This document shows positions 36,755 to 49,205 of a DNA stretch of 64,000 bases, in pieces. The notes under the pieces were generated by a model. The model did no database searches and was not told the DNA's origin. It saw nothing but the letters and a program-made list of their open reading frames with translations. How positions within the stretch are numbered: position 1 is the first letter of the stretch; each line of letters begins with the position of its first letter. Source of the stretch: Nymphalis io (lineage: Eukaryota; Arthropoda; Insecta; Lepidoptera; Nymphalidae); contig NC_065896.1 of NCBI RefSeq assembly GCF_905147045.1, positions 9,635,001-9,699,000 on the forward strand. The letters run 5' to 3'. A program made the translations under genes and the position numbers.

Positions 36755-37060
36755 TAGACCGATTTCGGCCACGGCAAATCTCAAGAGAGCTTAGCTAACT
36801 GCGCAGGACATATTAAAGTACACAAGTATGTGTACAAACACAGGTGCACTTTCTAAAATGTGTGTGTGCCCGATTAACTCTCATAATCCGATGGGACGGC
36901 AATCCGATACGACCAGAAAAAGTTCAGGCAGTCTTTCCGAGACACGGGAGTCGGGAGTGTAGACACTTCCAACTTCCAGACTTCGGACTGCCACTGAGAA
37001 TTTTAGACAGAAAAACTCAATAATTTTTTATTGGCCCGACCTGGGATTTGAATTCAGGAC
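36755..37060 (-). repeat. Family C tRNA-derived SINE
   Basis: Antisense: GACCGATTTCGGCCACGGCA, AGAGAGCTTAGCTAACTGCG, ATCCGATGGGACGGCAATCC, TTCCAACTTCCAGACTTCGG, TATTGGCCCGACCTGGGATT. Confidence 0.85.
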
Positions 37061-37367
37061 TTTTTATTTTAATGCTTAATATACGAAAAAAAAACATGGT
37101 AGGTATGACTACATCATGCGGCCGATCATCGTTTTGTAATAATACTTCTTGGACGCGGTGGCCGATGATTACATTTCAAGGTTAAATTTTTATAACACAT
37201 TTTTTTATACCTGTAGAGAATCAACAGGTCTATTCTGTGTGTCCGTTATATTTTTTCCTTAATCTTACATGCATTTTTGCTTCTAATTTTTTAACACAAA
37301 ACAGTATAATGTATATACTTCTATACATCGCGCATTAATATTATATTATATTATTATTATTATTATT

Positions 37368-37620
37368 ACTCATCAGATATTCTACCGCAAAACAGCAGTA
37401 CTTGGTATTGTTGTGTTCCGGTTTGAGGGGTGAGTGAGCTTGTGTAATTACAGGCACAAGGGACATAACATCTTAGTTCCCAAGGTTAGTGGCGCATTGG
37501 TGATGTAAGCGATGGTTAACATTTCTTACAATGCCAATGTCTAAGGGCGTTTGGTGACCACTTACCATCAGGTGGTCCATATGCTCGTCCGCCTTCCTAT
37601 TCTATTAAAAAAAAAAAACA
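37368..37620 (+). repeat. Family A repeat, 5'-truncated
   Basis: Begins at ACTCATCAGATATTCTACCG directly after a (TTA)n microsatellite and runs to CTTCCTATTCTATT and an A tail. Confidence 0.9.
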
Positions 37621-37847
37621 AAATCTCGGCCGGAATGAAAGTGAGATATCAATTTTAGTGCAAGTTACCATTGCTGAAAAGTTAAATGGATATACACATT
37701 TCACATACAGGGATTTTGCTTTCTATAACGTTCTACGTAAACCGTGCATAATGCATTTCGTATAATTTTTGAAAAAGTCTTCTATTTGTTAAATGTATCA
37801 TATAAAATATGCTATTATATATTGTTTTTTTTTAATATATAAAATAC

Positions 37848-37893
37848 TCAAAGAATGATATTATTATCATTCTTTGATTCTCAAAGAATGATA
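37848..37893. repeat. Perfect 13-bp hairpin plus a direct repeat of its arm
   Basis: TCAAAGAATGATA (37848-37860), loop TTAT, TATCATTCTTTGA (37865-37877), then the same arm again at 37881-37893. Confidence 0.7.
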
Positions 37894-38384
37894 TAATGAT
37901 ATATTTGTAGAAATTTGAAACTTTACTTTCTTTTTATGTAAACTTTTTAGAATCATTGCACTCAATTTGATTCAATCCTTTCTTTACTATCATTTACGGG
38001 GTTTTTTTTTTAGTTTTATTGCGAATAATAATGTAAATTTTATTTATGTGCGAAATTAATTTAAAATAAAGGTAATCTTATTAATGTAGGGTTGTATTAT
38101 ATTATATTATTTCTATAGACGCTAATGTTTTATTTAAAGATTTTCTTTTATTGAGAACTTCCAATTATTTATTTTTTATGACTATAAATTAATGGTTTTT
38201 GGTAGGTACGTGTATTATGAATTCACGCGTAGCTCGTATTTCGACATAAATGTCATTTTCATGTCATGTTTGACGTAGTTGAAAAGTCAACACTAAGTCG
38301 ACATATGTACATAACAAAAATATTGAAACGCGTTAAAATGCGTCAATAATATTGTTTAAATACGAAATGAAATAATTGTTTGTG

Positions 38385-41300
38385 ATGTCGCAACGGCTGG
38401 GGGCGTTTTCAAATGGATGGACGATAGACACTGCAGCGCCTGTTGACCTCAACAACTCTGATAAAGACGTAAGTGAGGCCCCCTGCGAACTTGTTTGTTT
38501 CGATAAGAGCATTCCGAGTGACCTTTCGTGTTGTTTGCCTCCAACGGACTTATAATTATTCCTTTATCGGAGTTCCTGCAACGGTTATTAAAATGGCGTC
38601 ATATTTGTCGCAGTTGCTAGCTGGTAAGTAAACATAGCCATGTACGTATTACGTAGGTTAGACGATTTTGTAATTGAACTTTTTTTGCGCGTCAAATGGA
38701 AACTTGTCTTCAACGTCAGGTAAGAAAATATTATTTATTTTTGCTTTAATATCTAACATTAAATGATTAGTTTATTTAAGTAACAAGCTTAATTCTACCA
38801 AAGTAATAAATATTATTTTCTTATATATATTTTGAACTTATTCAGTTGCTAGTTCATAACACTAATCGGATATTGTATGTAAATGGTAATTTATGTATGA
38901 AAAAAAAACCAATAATAAGTAACATTTAAATATTTTTGTTAGCGTGTACATAATAGAGGTATACAAGATATTATTTTATTTTCTTTTGACATAATTGTCT
39001 ATCTATAATTTTTGCATGTAAATTTTTTTTACTCAGTATGAAGAATTTGGTTAAAATACAACATTCATTTTTCTGCATTGAATCCAGCAAGTTTATCTTA
39101 ATATTTCTATGCAACCTTCATAACAGATAAAAAATGATACATACATACATGTCAGATCATTCAGGGACATTTTACTTCACCAAAAATATAACTTATCAAT
39201 TCTTTTAACAAATGTACTCTTAATTTTTATAATAAGTACATAAATATGCAAAGACAAGGCTAAGTACCTTTTTGTCCCCAGTCAATCAATTTCCTTTTTT
39301 TGGTAGTAAGGCAAGCTTCAGGGCTATCAATAAAAAAATAATGTTCGAGGCATGCACCACTGGCCAAAAACTAGTTTTTCTAAATGTTTTCTATATAGTA
39401 TGCACGGACACAATTATAGACAGTTATTTAATAACTATAATTATTTGTTTATTAGTATACTACATATTGATAATGCCTTGTTTATTGCATTTATTTAGAT
39501 TAAGACTGCCTATACACATCATTGATAAATAACAAACTATTTGTTACTAAATAAATAAATATGAATATTGTACTGTGGATTTATTTATAGAAAAAATATT
39601 TTTTTTAATTACTTACTTTAATTAAATTTTATATGTCTAATGCTATTTATAAAGAGGCAAAATGAACCATTTAAAAATATATTGGTAGGTTTTTTTATAT
39701 GGCTTGTAATATGTTATTATATGGAAATAATAATTCATAAATTTTAATGAAACTGCATAATACTAGATGCCTGTAGCCTTTAGGCTAGTTTATTAGAATT
39801 CTACGGAGTATAAAACCTGTATCTTCATATTTCCTACCAATCCTATCCTGCAGGCGAACCGCTGCATCCGCAGCACAAATCATAAAGTTATGATATTGTT
39901 ATAGATTTGTCAGTTTTCACTGTAAATCACAAGGATGTCTTTCACTCAACTACATGATAAGGAATAGTTTAAATAAAAATACACAACATACATAGACTCT
40001 GTCCAAAAACTATAAACTATCATAATGTGAAAGTTCCATCTCAATTACTTCATAGTTTTTGATTTTTCATTTATTAAAGACATAACTAGCAATACACCTT
40101 TCTAAGTCAAACCAAAGTACATAAAGAGAAAAGAAAAAATATTTTAAATACTCACACCAATTATAAATTAATGTAATAAAAATATTTGGTTGGGTTAGAT
40201 TGTGTGGTGATATTTTCAGTCTTATACCTAACTAAGCCTCTTATCATAAAACTTAAAGAAATTAATGTTTTATTGTAAGTACATATTTGTATTCTTTTCT
40301 TGTAATTATTTCAAAAACATGGAATGTTTAATGTCTCGATAGGCAAGTGTATATACTTCATTTACCCCCTGGTAAGCACGACACTGATAGCCGCTATCAT
40401 AAGGTCAGCTTGATCTTAGACCCGCTCACCCACGACTGTTGTCTACAAACGATAACAACGCCTATAAATTACTAAAGTGGATTGCGTTCTACTGTTAATT
40501 CTCAGTCGTTGTTCAGACGTGTATCCTTAACCACGTTGCCCTGTTTCTCGCGTTATTGTGCGGTTGTTTGAAACATATTCTTATTTTATACTAATCCTAA
40601 TGGCTAAATACGTGAATTACAGTGATTTTCTATCTCCAAATTAGTTTTTGTTGTGATTTGAAAGACATTGGACAATAACTTCATATTTGAAGATATATTC
40701 GTTTAAAATTCAACTTGGCGACAGCATACATGCATCACTATTTGAACGAGCTCTTACAAAAAATGACAATTACATTGAAGTATCGAGTCAACCCTATTTA
40801 TTATTCAGATTACTCGGATACGATTTAGGCTCGCACCTGAAATTATTTCAGCTAAAACGTACGCTCTGCCATTGGCTATATAATTTCGAATACTATAAAT
40901 ACGGTGTATATCCGAAAGACATAACCTGATATTTGGTGTCTGATTAACTAAGAGGCATTTATTTTAAGAAAATGGACATCGTGGCTAATGTAAGTGTTTT
41001 AAACATTCATTGAATGTTTCTATTATTAAAATGGAAATGAAAAGCTATTTTCACTTATTCATTTTCTAATCTAAATGTAATAAATTTCGTTATCTGTCAA
41101 ATCAAATCACACCACGCTGGTGTGAGACATAGGTCAGAGCCTCAGAGGGTATCTCTAAATAGCTACAAAGAAAACAGTATCACTAAGGTACATATTATTT
41201 CGTAAATTATGATATAAAAGTTGATGACAGTGCTGTTTAAGCGGTTGCAATTGTATTTATCTAATTTAACACAGTTGAATGTTTTCCGAAAACAAAGGAC

Positions 41301-44300
41301 TAAAATTTGACATTTAAATAATCTCTTGATTTTTTTTCTATCTGCAGTACCACCCTGTCTTCAAAGCGTTCCTCGCTGGCTCGTTTTCGGGGACTTTCAG
41401 CACGATTCTCTTTCAACCACTGGACCTGGTGAAGACGAGACTTCAAAACTCGAGTCAGCATGTTGTTGCGGCGACAGTCAAGTAAGTCATTAATTTATTT
41501 GTCGAGGAATTTTGGTGATGTTTTTTTTCTGACAACAGTAGATACTTAACAACCAAAAAAAATGTATTGAACTAAATAAAGCCGAGTCGACATCACCTAG
41601 CGCATATTTAAATCTTTGAACTCTGTTACATTTAATCAAACAGTTATTTTTAATTGGGACATTGTTAACATGAATACGAGATAATGACATGGCAACACAC
41701 TCCGGGCAACAATGATTACCGATATTCCGAAGATTTGATAGCTTTCTTTATTCGATATTTGTTTATATATAATTGTTCATTTTATATTTTGTGTTATTTT
41801 CATTTACCGAAAATTACCAGATTTAAAACTATTAAGTCTAATGAAGCTACGAATATTTCTCAAAAGAATATTATCTCTACGAATATTTCAGAAAAGAAAA
41901 ATATATATATATTTTTAATTCCATCATTAAAGAAAATTGTTTCTTATTAAATATTGTATGGAAATTAAAGAGAAACGTATTTTAAAATTGTCGAATGATA
42001 GTCGCACTTTTTATTAAACGTCGTCATTGGTCAACTGCATTTTAAAATCAGTGTCACCGAATCGCTTTATATGAATTTTTTTATTCTACCTCGTGTCTTG
42101 TAACAAAATTATTTTAAAATAAATTACACGTATAACTCATTAAATATATGCCAAAAAGATTTTATATAATTTAGCAGAAGATTAACAATGGGTCGTTATT
42201 TTCAGCGGCCGAATCCAACCCGGCATGATTACGATATTCGTAAACATCATACGCCAAGAGCACATAGCTGGTCTATGGAGAGGCATGGTGCCGTCCATAG
42301 CTCGTTGTGTACCGGGCGTTGGCTTGTATTTCTCATCATTACATTGGCTCAAGTCTAAAATGGGCAAGAATAGGCAAGACTTGGGAGCTTTGGAGGCTAT
42401 CGCTCTGGGAGTCGTTGCGCGATCAATGAGTGGAATTGCATTAATACCTATCACTGTTATTAAAACTAGGTAAGTTATTCTAGTGACATAAGCTTTATAA
42501 CTTTATATTTTACCAATTCCTTCTAAAAATAATTTTATATCGTTATAGTATATTCAAATGTTTTGTCTTTGAATTTTAATAAATTAATATTTTTTTGCAG
42601 GTACGAGTCAGGAGTTTACAAATATAATAGTCTAACCGGTGCCTTAAAAGCCATTTATAAAGCGGAAGGTTTCCGTGGTTTGTCTTGCGGATTGGGTCCG
42701 ACACTGGCGAGGGACGCGCCCTTCTCGGGACTATACCTCATGTTCTACACACAGACGAAAAAAGTTGTACCCAAAGGTAAAACTACAACGATACACTCTT
42801 ATTTATAAAACGACTAAAATACCAAACTTATTCAAAATATATGTGTGATGAGCCATCTAAAGATTTATTTTAATTAACTTAAACATACCAAAAGATACCT
42901 TTTACTTTACATTATATAAAGGTATAACTATTACATTCTGAAAAATTAACTTGAAGAATGAATTATAATATGAGATAAAAAATGTATTTTTAGAATACCT
43001 ACAATCTCCAGCGTCAGCGAGTGTGGTACATTTCTCTTGCGGTATAATAGCGGGTATAGCGGCTTCGCTCGCTACAAATCCGGCGGACGTCTTGAAGACC
43101 AAAATGCAACTGTACCCGGACAAATTTCCGAACGCATTCAGCGCGGCGATGTATGTGCATCAGGTATGTGATATTATTCTTTTTTAATTTAGTGGTAAGT
43201 TGTTTATCCCCACTTTATTTCCTTCCTTCCTTTTACTTCCAAAAGTCCGATGATAACTATTCAAAATGGCATTTTTTTACGAATCTATAATACTAATAAC
43301 TTATATGGTTGTAGATTTCGACCAATGACATTATCACGTCATTTTAAAGTAAATTAAACTGGGAAACTAAAATGCTGTTTTTGTTAAACATTGAGAGACA
43401 AGAACGAATAAACTCGCATTTTCTCGAACATTCATTGGTTTTATTAATTAGTTAGTTCAGTTTTATTCATATGGCTATTAGATAAGGCTGCAGATCCCGA
43501 GGATCTTAGTCACTGGGTCGGGTGATTAAGAGTTATAATAGTTAATTGGTTTTTATGAAATAAATATAAAATAAAATATACAAAAATTCACAGTAGTCAG
43601 CCTTGACTTCGGATATAGGCAGCTTACACTTCCGACTCAGAGCACGTAAAATCCTTCTGTTTTTACAAACATATAATATATCTGGTATTTTCTAATATAT
43701 CTGGAAATTATGTTTATATGATTATATTGATAGTACATCAATAATTTTGGGAATGAATGTCCTTTTAGAATCAATCCGTCAATTCCTTTGAGAAAATTTA
43801 AAAGGAAAATAAATCTTTTAATTTCGCCTTCATTCTTTCAAATGGGATTTTTAAAACTAATCATGATAATATTATTTATGTTTCACCGGCATTCTCGTGC
43901 GCGTCGCGAGATCAAAGCTTAAAACGCATTACGTAACTATAATTACAGCGACCATAGACAGTTTATTGATAATATCTCGACAGGAGTGTGACCCTCCATA
44001 ATTATTTCGACTCGTATCGCAGTGCATCGACGGGTCATTTATAAGTTTACTAGTGATTTATGTTTCTGAGAATTAAGGTTATCTTTCGTCGCACGCGTTA
44101 AATACATATAACAATTTTTATTATTAATGTTTTCATATTATTAACTTTATTACGTCATATCATTAAAATTAAAAGGAAATATTATTAATTTTAGTTTAAT
44201 ATTTCATCATAGATAATAGATTGGATATAGGTATATATTTTTATAAATTTAAAGGCTTTGTGCAAGTCTGCCTGGATATGTCTTAATCAAAACGTAAATC

Positions 44301-44492
44301 AACTACTCTGTGTATCTGTATTGTAGTTTTAAGTGCGAGGGAACCATTACAGGGACAAGTAATAAGATCTTAGTTCTCATGCTTAGTGGTTTGTCAGGAA
44401 CGATTATTTTTTATAATTATTAAATTAATAAAACAAATACGCTTAAAATACTTACTGGATTATAATAAAATTAATGTTGACTAAAAGATACG

Positions 44493-44532
<40 letters not shown>

Positions 44533-45570
44533 CAGCCTGTTAATGTCCCACTGCTGGGCTAAGGCCTCCTCTCCCTTTTGAGGAGAAGGTTTGGAGCTTA
44601 TTCCACCACGCTGCTTTTGCACGTTTTCCTTCACCGTCAAGCACGAGATGAATTATAATCACAAATTAAGCACATGAAAATTCAGTGGTGCTTGCCCGGG
44701 TTTAAACCCACGATCGTCAGTTAAGATTCACGCGTTCTAACCACTAGGCCATCTCGGCTTTTAAAAGATACGGTACGTATTAATATTATTTAACATTACA
44801 TTTACGCCAAGCGAAGCTTGACAGATGTTTATAAAGCCATGTAGAATGTTTAAACTTTAAGCGCAAATTCTCTTATCTAGTAGCGATTAACCGTAAACAA
44901 AACATATCAATCAATCAACAGTATAATTACATATTCCGTTTTTTTTTTGCTTTAAAACGTTATGTCATTGACATAGAATTTATAATTTATCAGCTTTGCT
45001 TACGTAACAACTTATGTTTAAAAAAAAAAACAAACAAAAATATATACTATGATTGCGATTACTTTGCTATTACACAATATATGTAAGACAAGTATTTATT
45101 TCTGTAGGTATATTGTGATTTAATTTGTTTCCTGTTGATGTTATGTAACGCTGCCGACGACCTTTTTATGAATACACGTGTAATACACATACTACTACAT
45201 GCATGTTGATAGTTTTGTGTCGCTTTAATAAATGAATTAAAACGGAAGGATCTTTTCTCAAACGTTTTTATCTGTGCGACTTTCTGTCTGATTCTGTCAT
45301 CTATAGTACGTGACCAGTGCTATATAAAACAATTAACTGGTTTAATTTTTATATAAATAAATAAAATATGTGGTTTGCACGCCATTTTTAAATAAAAAAA
45401 AAACGATAAAAATAAATTTCAGTAAATCATTATTTTATTATTTGTTGCAGACTTATGGGGTCCGAGGCTATTTCAAAGGGGCAGTTCCGAGGATGTTACG
45501 AAGAACCCTAATGGCGGCGACGGCTTGGACAGTGTTCGAAGAAATAACTCGATCTATTGGCTTGAAATAA
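38385..45570 (+). CDS. Hem25: Mitochondrial glycine transporter of the SLC25A38/Hem25 family
   Basis: Exons 41348-41481, 42206-42469, 42601-42776, 42994-43163 and 45451-45570 join in phase. They are preceded by one of two alternative first exons, 38385-38468 (28 residues) or 40972-40989 (6 residues, MDIVAN), both phase 0. The protein has 315 or 293 residues. It shows three mitochondrial-carrier repeats, each with its signature motif: PLDLVKTR, PITVIKTR and PADVLKTK. SLC25A38 markers follow: KAFLAGSFSGT at the start, RCVPGVGLYF, RDAPFSGLYLMFY and RRTLMAATAWTVFEE at the end. The family imports glycine across the inner mitochondrial membrane for heme synthesis (established in yeast Hem25 and human SLC25A38). 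The short N-terminus is closer to known insect homologs. Possible polyadenylation signals lie near 45833. Confidence 0.95.
38593..38623 (+). other. Possible untranslated exon of Hem25 with a start codon
   Basis: ATGGCGTCATATTTGTCGCA followed by a good donor (CTG/GTAAGT). It ends in phase 1, so it cannot join the phase-0 exon at 41348 in frame. It could only serve as an upstream untranslated exon or a chance site. Confidence 0.25.
40463..40971 (+). promoter_or_regulatory. Candidate second promoter and 5' untranslated region of Hem25
   Basis: TATAAA at 40463-40468 lies about 40 bp before an initiator-like TCAGT (40502-40506), upstream of the short first exon. An 80-codon open frame (40687-40929) ends 42 bp before the MDIVAN start codon and would act as an upstream ORF if transcribed. 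Confidence 0.3.
43465..43690 (+). repeat. Family C SINE, partial
   Basis: ATAAGGCTGCAGATCCCGAG, ACAAAAATTCACAGTAGTCA and CTTCCGACTCAGAGCACGTA keep the family C order. In Hem25 intron. Confidence 0.65.
44252..44403 (+). repeat. Family A repeat, degraded
   Basis: AAAGGCTTTGTGCAAGTCTG, AGTGCGAGGGAACCATTACA and AGATCTTAGTTCTCATGCTT match family A in order. Confidence 0.6.
44496..44761 (-). repeat. Family B SINE with TAAG tail and clear target-site duplication
   Basis: On the plus strand a (GTAA)n run of about 36 bp is followed by AACAGCCTGTTAATGTCCCA and ends with CACTAGGCCATCTCGGCT. The direct repeat TAAAAGATACGGTA flanks it at 44482-44495 and 44762-44775. About 50-80 bp of the middle is deleted. 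Confidence 0.92.
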
Positions 45571-46101
45571 GTTATTGTTTTTTTTTTATTTCGTTTTTAA
45601 ACTACTCTTTTTGGGTATTTTTACTTATTGTTCCTTGTTAATGGTATCAGTTATCTACGTTTTGTAGCAATTATTTATAGTTTTCTATAGAATAAGATAA
45701 TATTTTTTTTTATTGTATTGAAGTAAATAGTTCATATTTATAAGCCAATAGGTAGTTACGTATAATTGTTCAAATTTTTTAATTAGTATAGTAGAGATAA
45801 TGTGATATTGTTGTTTATGAAATATAATTTCGAATAAAATAAAATCGTTTTAGTTTAATTTTTTTATCTGTTAAATAAAAGACTTCAAATTGTAACCAAA
45901 TTATAATTTATTTATTTACATATTTGCTATATAAAATTTGACTAACGCTTGTGCTTAAATGCCACTGCATATTATGTATAAAAAAACTAAATTATGACAA
46001 TCTTCTTTGAAGTTAATTGAGTTTAGCTTGGTTTAAGTAGTTTTTTTTTCCTTATATGGCAATTATTAAAAAAAATCAGCGTTTTCAATGGAATGTTGCC
46101 T

Positions 46102-49100
46102 TCATATAAATTCAATGCCTTCGTATTTATGTTCATCGACAAGTGTGTCTTGAAGTAGAACAGCTCCGTCTGTTGTGAATGCGGTGATGTATGTGGCAGT
46201 TTTACCTTCGTATTCTGTTGTTTTTAAAGCGACAATGGCTTTATCTTTTGAACCAGGAATGAACTTGAACGTAGAGAACCCAAGCTTTGGTTGATGTTTT
46301 ACTATCTATAACGTAAAAGATACAATTTAAATAAATACACATGTCTTTATTACAAATTCATTAAATTATTTTTTATTAATTAGTGTGCAATGCGTTATCA
46401 GTAACGGCCTTATAAACGTTTAGTTAAACACTGATTTTTCTCTTTCTGTCATCATTAATTTGACATTTGAAAGAAGACGATAGGGCATTGTTGTTAAATT
46501 TTTAACGATAGTTTTATCTTAACGTGTTATAACTAGATTTGAAAGTTTTATTTGACTTAATTACTACTAAACAAACGTTTGAAAATGTTCTGCTGATGAC
46601 ATCCTGGCCAATTACAACCATTGCAGCCGTTCATAACGGTGAGTAACAACGGCTGAGGGCACTTTCATAGCCCGATGCGACAGTAATCCGACATAAAATG
46701 AAGGAAATCGTCTACACGTACTTACGCGCGGTAACATTGCAAACATTCGAATTCCGATAACTGCTAATAAGAATTAATTGTCAGGAAAATCCAGTAACTT
46801 ACAAACTGTGTTTCAAACTCGGGACCTCATTATCTGCAGCCATACAAATTAGCCAAATCTACTTTAAGAAGTTCGAAGCAAAATATTAACTGATTACCTA
46901 AACTATCATAAAAATATAAAGATAGGTAACAAGCTTGTGTATAAGTAAAGAGATAAAAAGAAAATCATACTCATTATTTTTTATGATGAACCAGGATGTA
47001 AACTTTTGATAGCAAGGTTCAATCATATTCAAAATTGATGTATGATAAAGTAACTAAAACATATGTTTCAAATTGCTGTATAATCTGTGATCATTATTGA
47101 ATTGAAACATATCATTTCATTCAGGTAACTAATTGTGATGCTTTCTTTTCTTGTGTTAGATTATTAGATTTGTAGTCTTGGTGTAGTTTATAAGGCTACA
47201 GATACAGATTTCTTAGGATTACAACCCAAGTCGGTTGAATTAAAAGTTTTTGGTTTTTTGTCCAGAAATTATTGTTACTCAGTAAGCACTGACACATAAA
47301 ACAATTGGATTGTGGCCTAAACACTTTTACTAAAAAGCCGAGATGGCCCAGTGGTTAGAACGCGTGAATCTTATCCGATGATCGTGGGTTCAAACCCGGG
47401 CAAGCACCACTGAATTTTCATGTGCTTAATTTGTGTTTATAATTCATCTCGTGCTTGACGGTGAAGGAAAACATCGTGAGGAAACCTGCATGTGTCTAAT
47501 TTCATTGAAATTATGCCACATGTGTATTCTACCAACCCGCATTGGAGCAGCGTGGTGGAATAAGCTCCAAACCTTCTCCTCAAAAGGGAGAGGAGGCCTT
47601 AGCCCAGCAGTGGGACATTAACAGGCTGTTACTGTTACTAAACACTTTTCTGTGATGTCAAATTGGCAGTCCCAGCAACTTATAGGAGTGAGGGAAATAG
47701 AAAGTGAATTTGTTTTTACACACATACATATTTGTGCACTTTAAAATGTTCTGTGCTGTTGGCTAGGCTCCTTTGACAATGGCCATTGTGACCATCAGCA
47801 AGGGGGATATTGTCATTTTAATTACCAACTTCTTGCCTTTAATATATATTTTCTAAAAAATAACTGTTGTCCCTATGTATTTAATAAAATCAAATAACAA
47901 ACCTCCTTGGCTTTCACATGATTAAAATTACTATCAGCAGAAATCAAATAATTGCATCCCATAACTTCATCCCTTGTTTCATTGTAAGATTCATGACTGC
48001 ATCTCCTCGGTAAGAAATACCATTTTTCATTTATACTCGACCATACTCCAGACTCATGAATCATATAGCCTGGCCATTGAATTCCGATCGATTGTCTGAT
48101 TGCTTTAAATTGGTGTACCCAATTTTGATGTTGCACCTAGGTGAAAGAGATCTGGTATTACACATTGGATTCAATATTAAATTGGGTTTTTTCCTTATTT
48201 GTCTTTTTAAAATTGTAAATTATCAAATATATAAGAACTGGTTACCTCTCCAAACATGTTTATAGCTTTCACCCACATAGGGTCGTAGCTCTCAAACTCT
48301 CCACCGGCAGTTGTCCATTCTTTTCCCATTGACCCGACATATAATATCTGGTCTTTAATTGTTGCCCACTCAGACTTGAATCCTTTCTCATTATGGCCAT
48401 TACCATCTGATAATATAACCCATGGCACCATTTTATTGTTTATTATTTCAAAAACCTAGTAATTATAATATTAAAGATGTTTATTAAGTTTTTACTTCCA
48501 GCTTGTGCAATACAAAATATATTTTAATAGTCATGAGACTTATGTACAATTCAAATGATATGTTAATACATCAAAGATATTTACCATGCCAGAGCGATCA
48601 TCAAAAGTAAGTAATCTGCCATTATAGACAATTAGTTCAGACAGTTCCATTCCTCGTCCTTTCTGTGCATAAGTTGAAGATAGTATTGTTGTTGGCTGTT
48701 TGTCCCAAGTCACAGTAACATATTGCTTAGCTTCATCATAACTTAGAAAACCTCTCTTTAGATAGCTATTAAATGTATTTGGCTTTGTATGGCTTTTAGA
48801 ATTAGTGTCTAAATCTGCTACAATACCAATTTTGTAGGTTATCACATTTCCTGATTGAAATGGTGCTGTTAAAGGATATGTAGCATTATATGGCCACGAA
48901 CTTCTAGTCCACTGGTGTACCGAAGAAGCTGAGTCACTGATACACCAGTTATAATAAAATAATATTAAAAGAAAAACACCAATGACAATGATTAGAAACA
49001 CAAAATGTGGTTGCAGTCTCACTGCATTGCCAACTCTATATGTGGCAGGAGTTCTAAGTGCTTTACGCCAATCACGAAGACCTTTCATTTTACGATCTTC

Positions 49101-49205
49101 AAATTCGTAATAGTCATACATAACGTATTGATATTTACTTAGTTCATAATTTATTGCACTGATAACATTAGTCGACTTAAAATATACTAAATAAGCAAAT
49201 GTCAA
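46102..49205 (-). CDS. Calcium-activated nucleotidase (apyrase), CANT1 family
   Basis: Minus-strand exons 49205-48585, 48455-48246, 48136-47903 and 46305-46102 join in phase 0. They give up to 422 residues, or 383 from the Met at 49088. A short cytoplasmic head precedes a membrane anchor at about 68-86 (FVFLIIVIGVFLLILFYY), then the five-bladed propeller enzyme. CANT1 markers are present: GIVADLDT, KGRGMELSELIVYNG, PWVILSDG, EKGFKSEWATIKD, VGSMGKEWTT, WPGYMIHESGVW, WYFLPRR, FKFIPGS and the closing KYEGIEFI. The family hydrolyses UDP, GDP and other nucleoside diphosphates in a calcium-dependent way in the ER/Golgi lumen or outside the cell, supporting glycosylation. The last intron (1.6 kb) holds several SINEs. 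It converges on Hem25, with stops 531 bp apart. Confidence 0.95.
46408..46495 (+). repeat. Short interspersed repeat, family E
   Basis: CGTTTAGTTAAACAC, CTCTTTCTGTCATCATTAAT and GACATTTGAAAGAAGACGAT, as at 22430. In the last intron of the CANT1-like gene. Confidence 0.5.
46590..46855 (-). repeat. Family C SINE, diverged
   Basis: Antisense: GATGCGACAGTAATCCGACA, TAACTTACAAACTG, TTTCAAACTCGGGACCTC and ATCTGCAGCCATACAAATTA. Confidence 0.7.
47165..47317 (+). repeat. Family C SINE, 5' part, split by a family B insertion
   Basis: TCTTGGTGTAGTTTATAAGG, CTACAGATACAG and TTTTTTGTCCAGAAATTATT. Its 3' part resumes after the family B copy at 47650. Confidence 0.75.
47335..47637 (+). repeat. Family B tRNA-derived SINE, full length, inserted into family C
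   Basis: Perfect A box (GATGGCCCAGTGG) and B box (GGGTTCAAACCC) and a complete body ending ACAGGCTGTTACTGTTA. The flanking direct repeat CTAAACACTTTT lies at 47318-47329 and 47638-47649. Confidence 0.95.
47650..47815 (+). repeat. Family C SINE, 3' part, after the family B insertion
   Basis: GGAGTGAGGGAAATAGAAAG, GTGCACTTTAAAATGTTCTG and TGACAATGGCCATTGTGACC continue the copy that starts at 47165. Confidence 0.75.

Noticed and set aside
39272..39532. 86-codon open frame rich in Ile and Leu
   Set aside because: AT-rich sequence gives hydrophobic frames by chance. No splice sites or conservation are visible, and it lies in the first intron of Hem25.
44494..44530. Regular short repeats that might suggest a CRISPR-like or satellite array
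   Set aside because: It is a simple (GTAA)n tail of a SINE. No spacer structure exists and the genome is eukaryotic.
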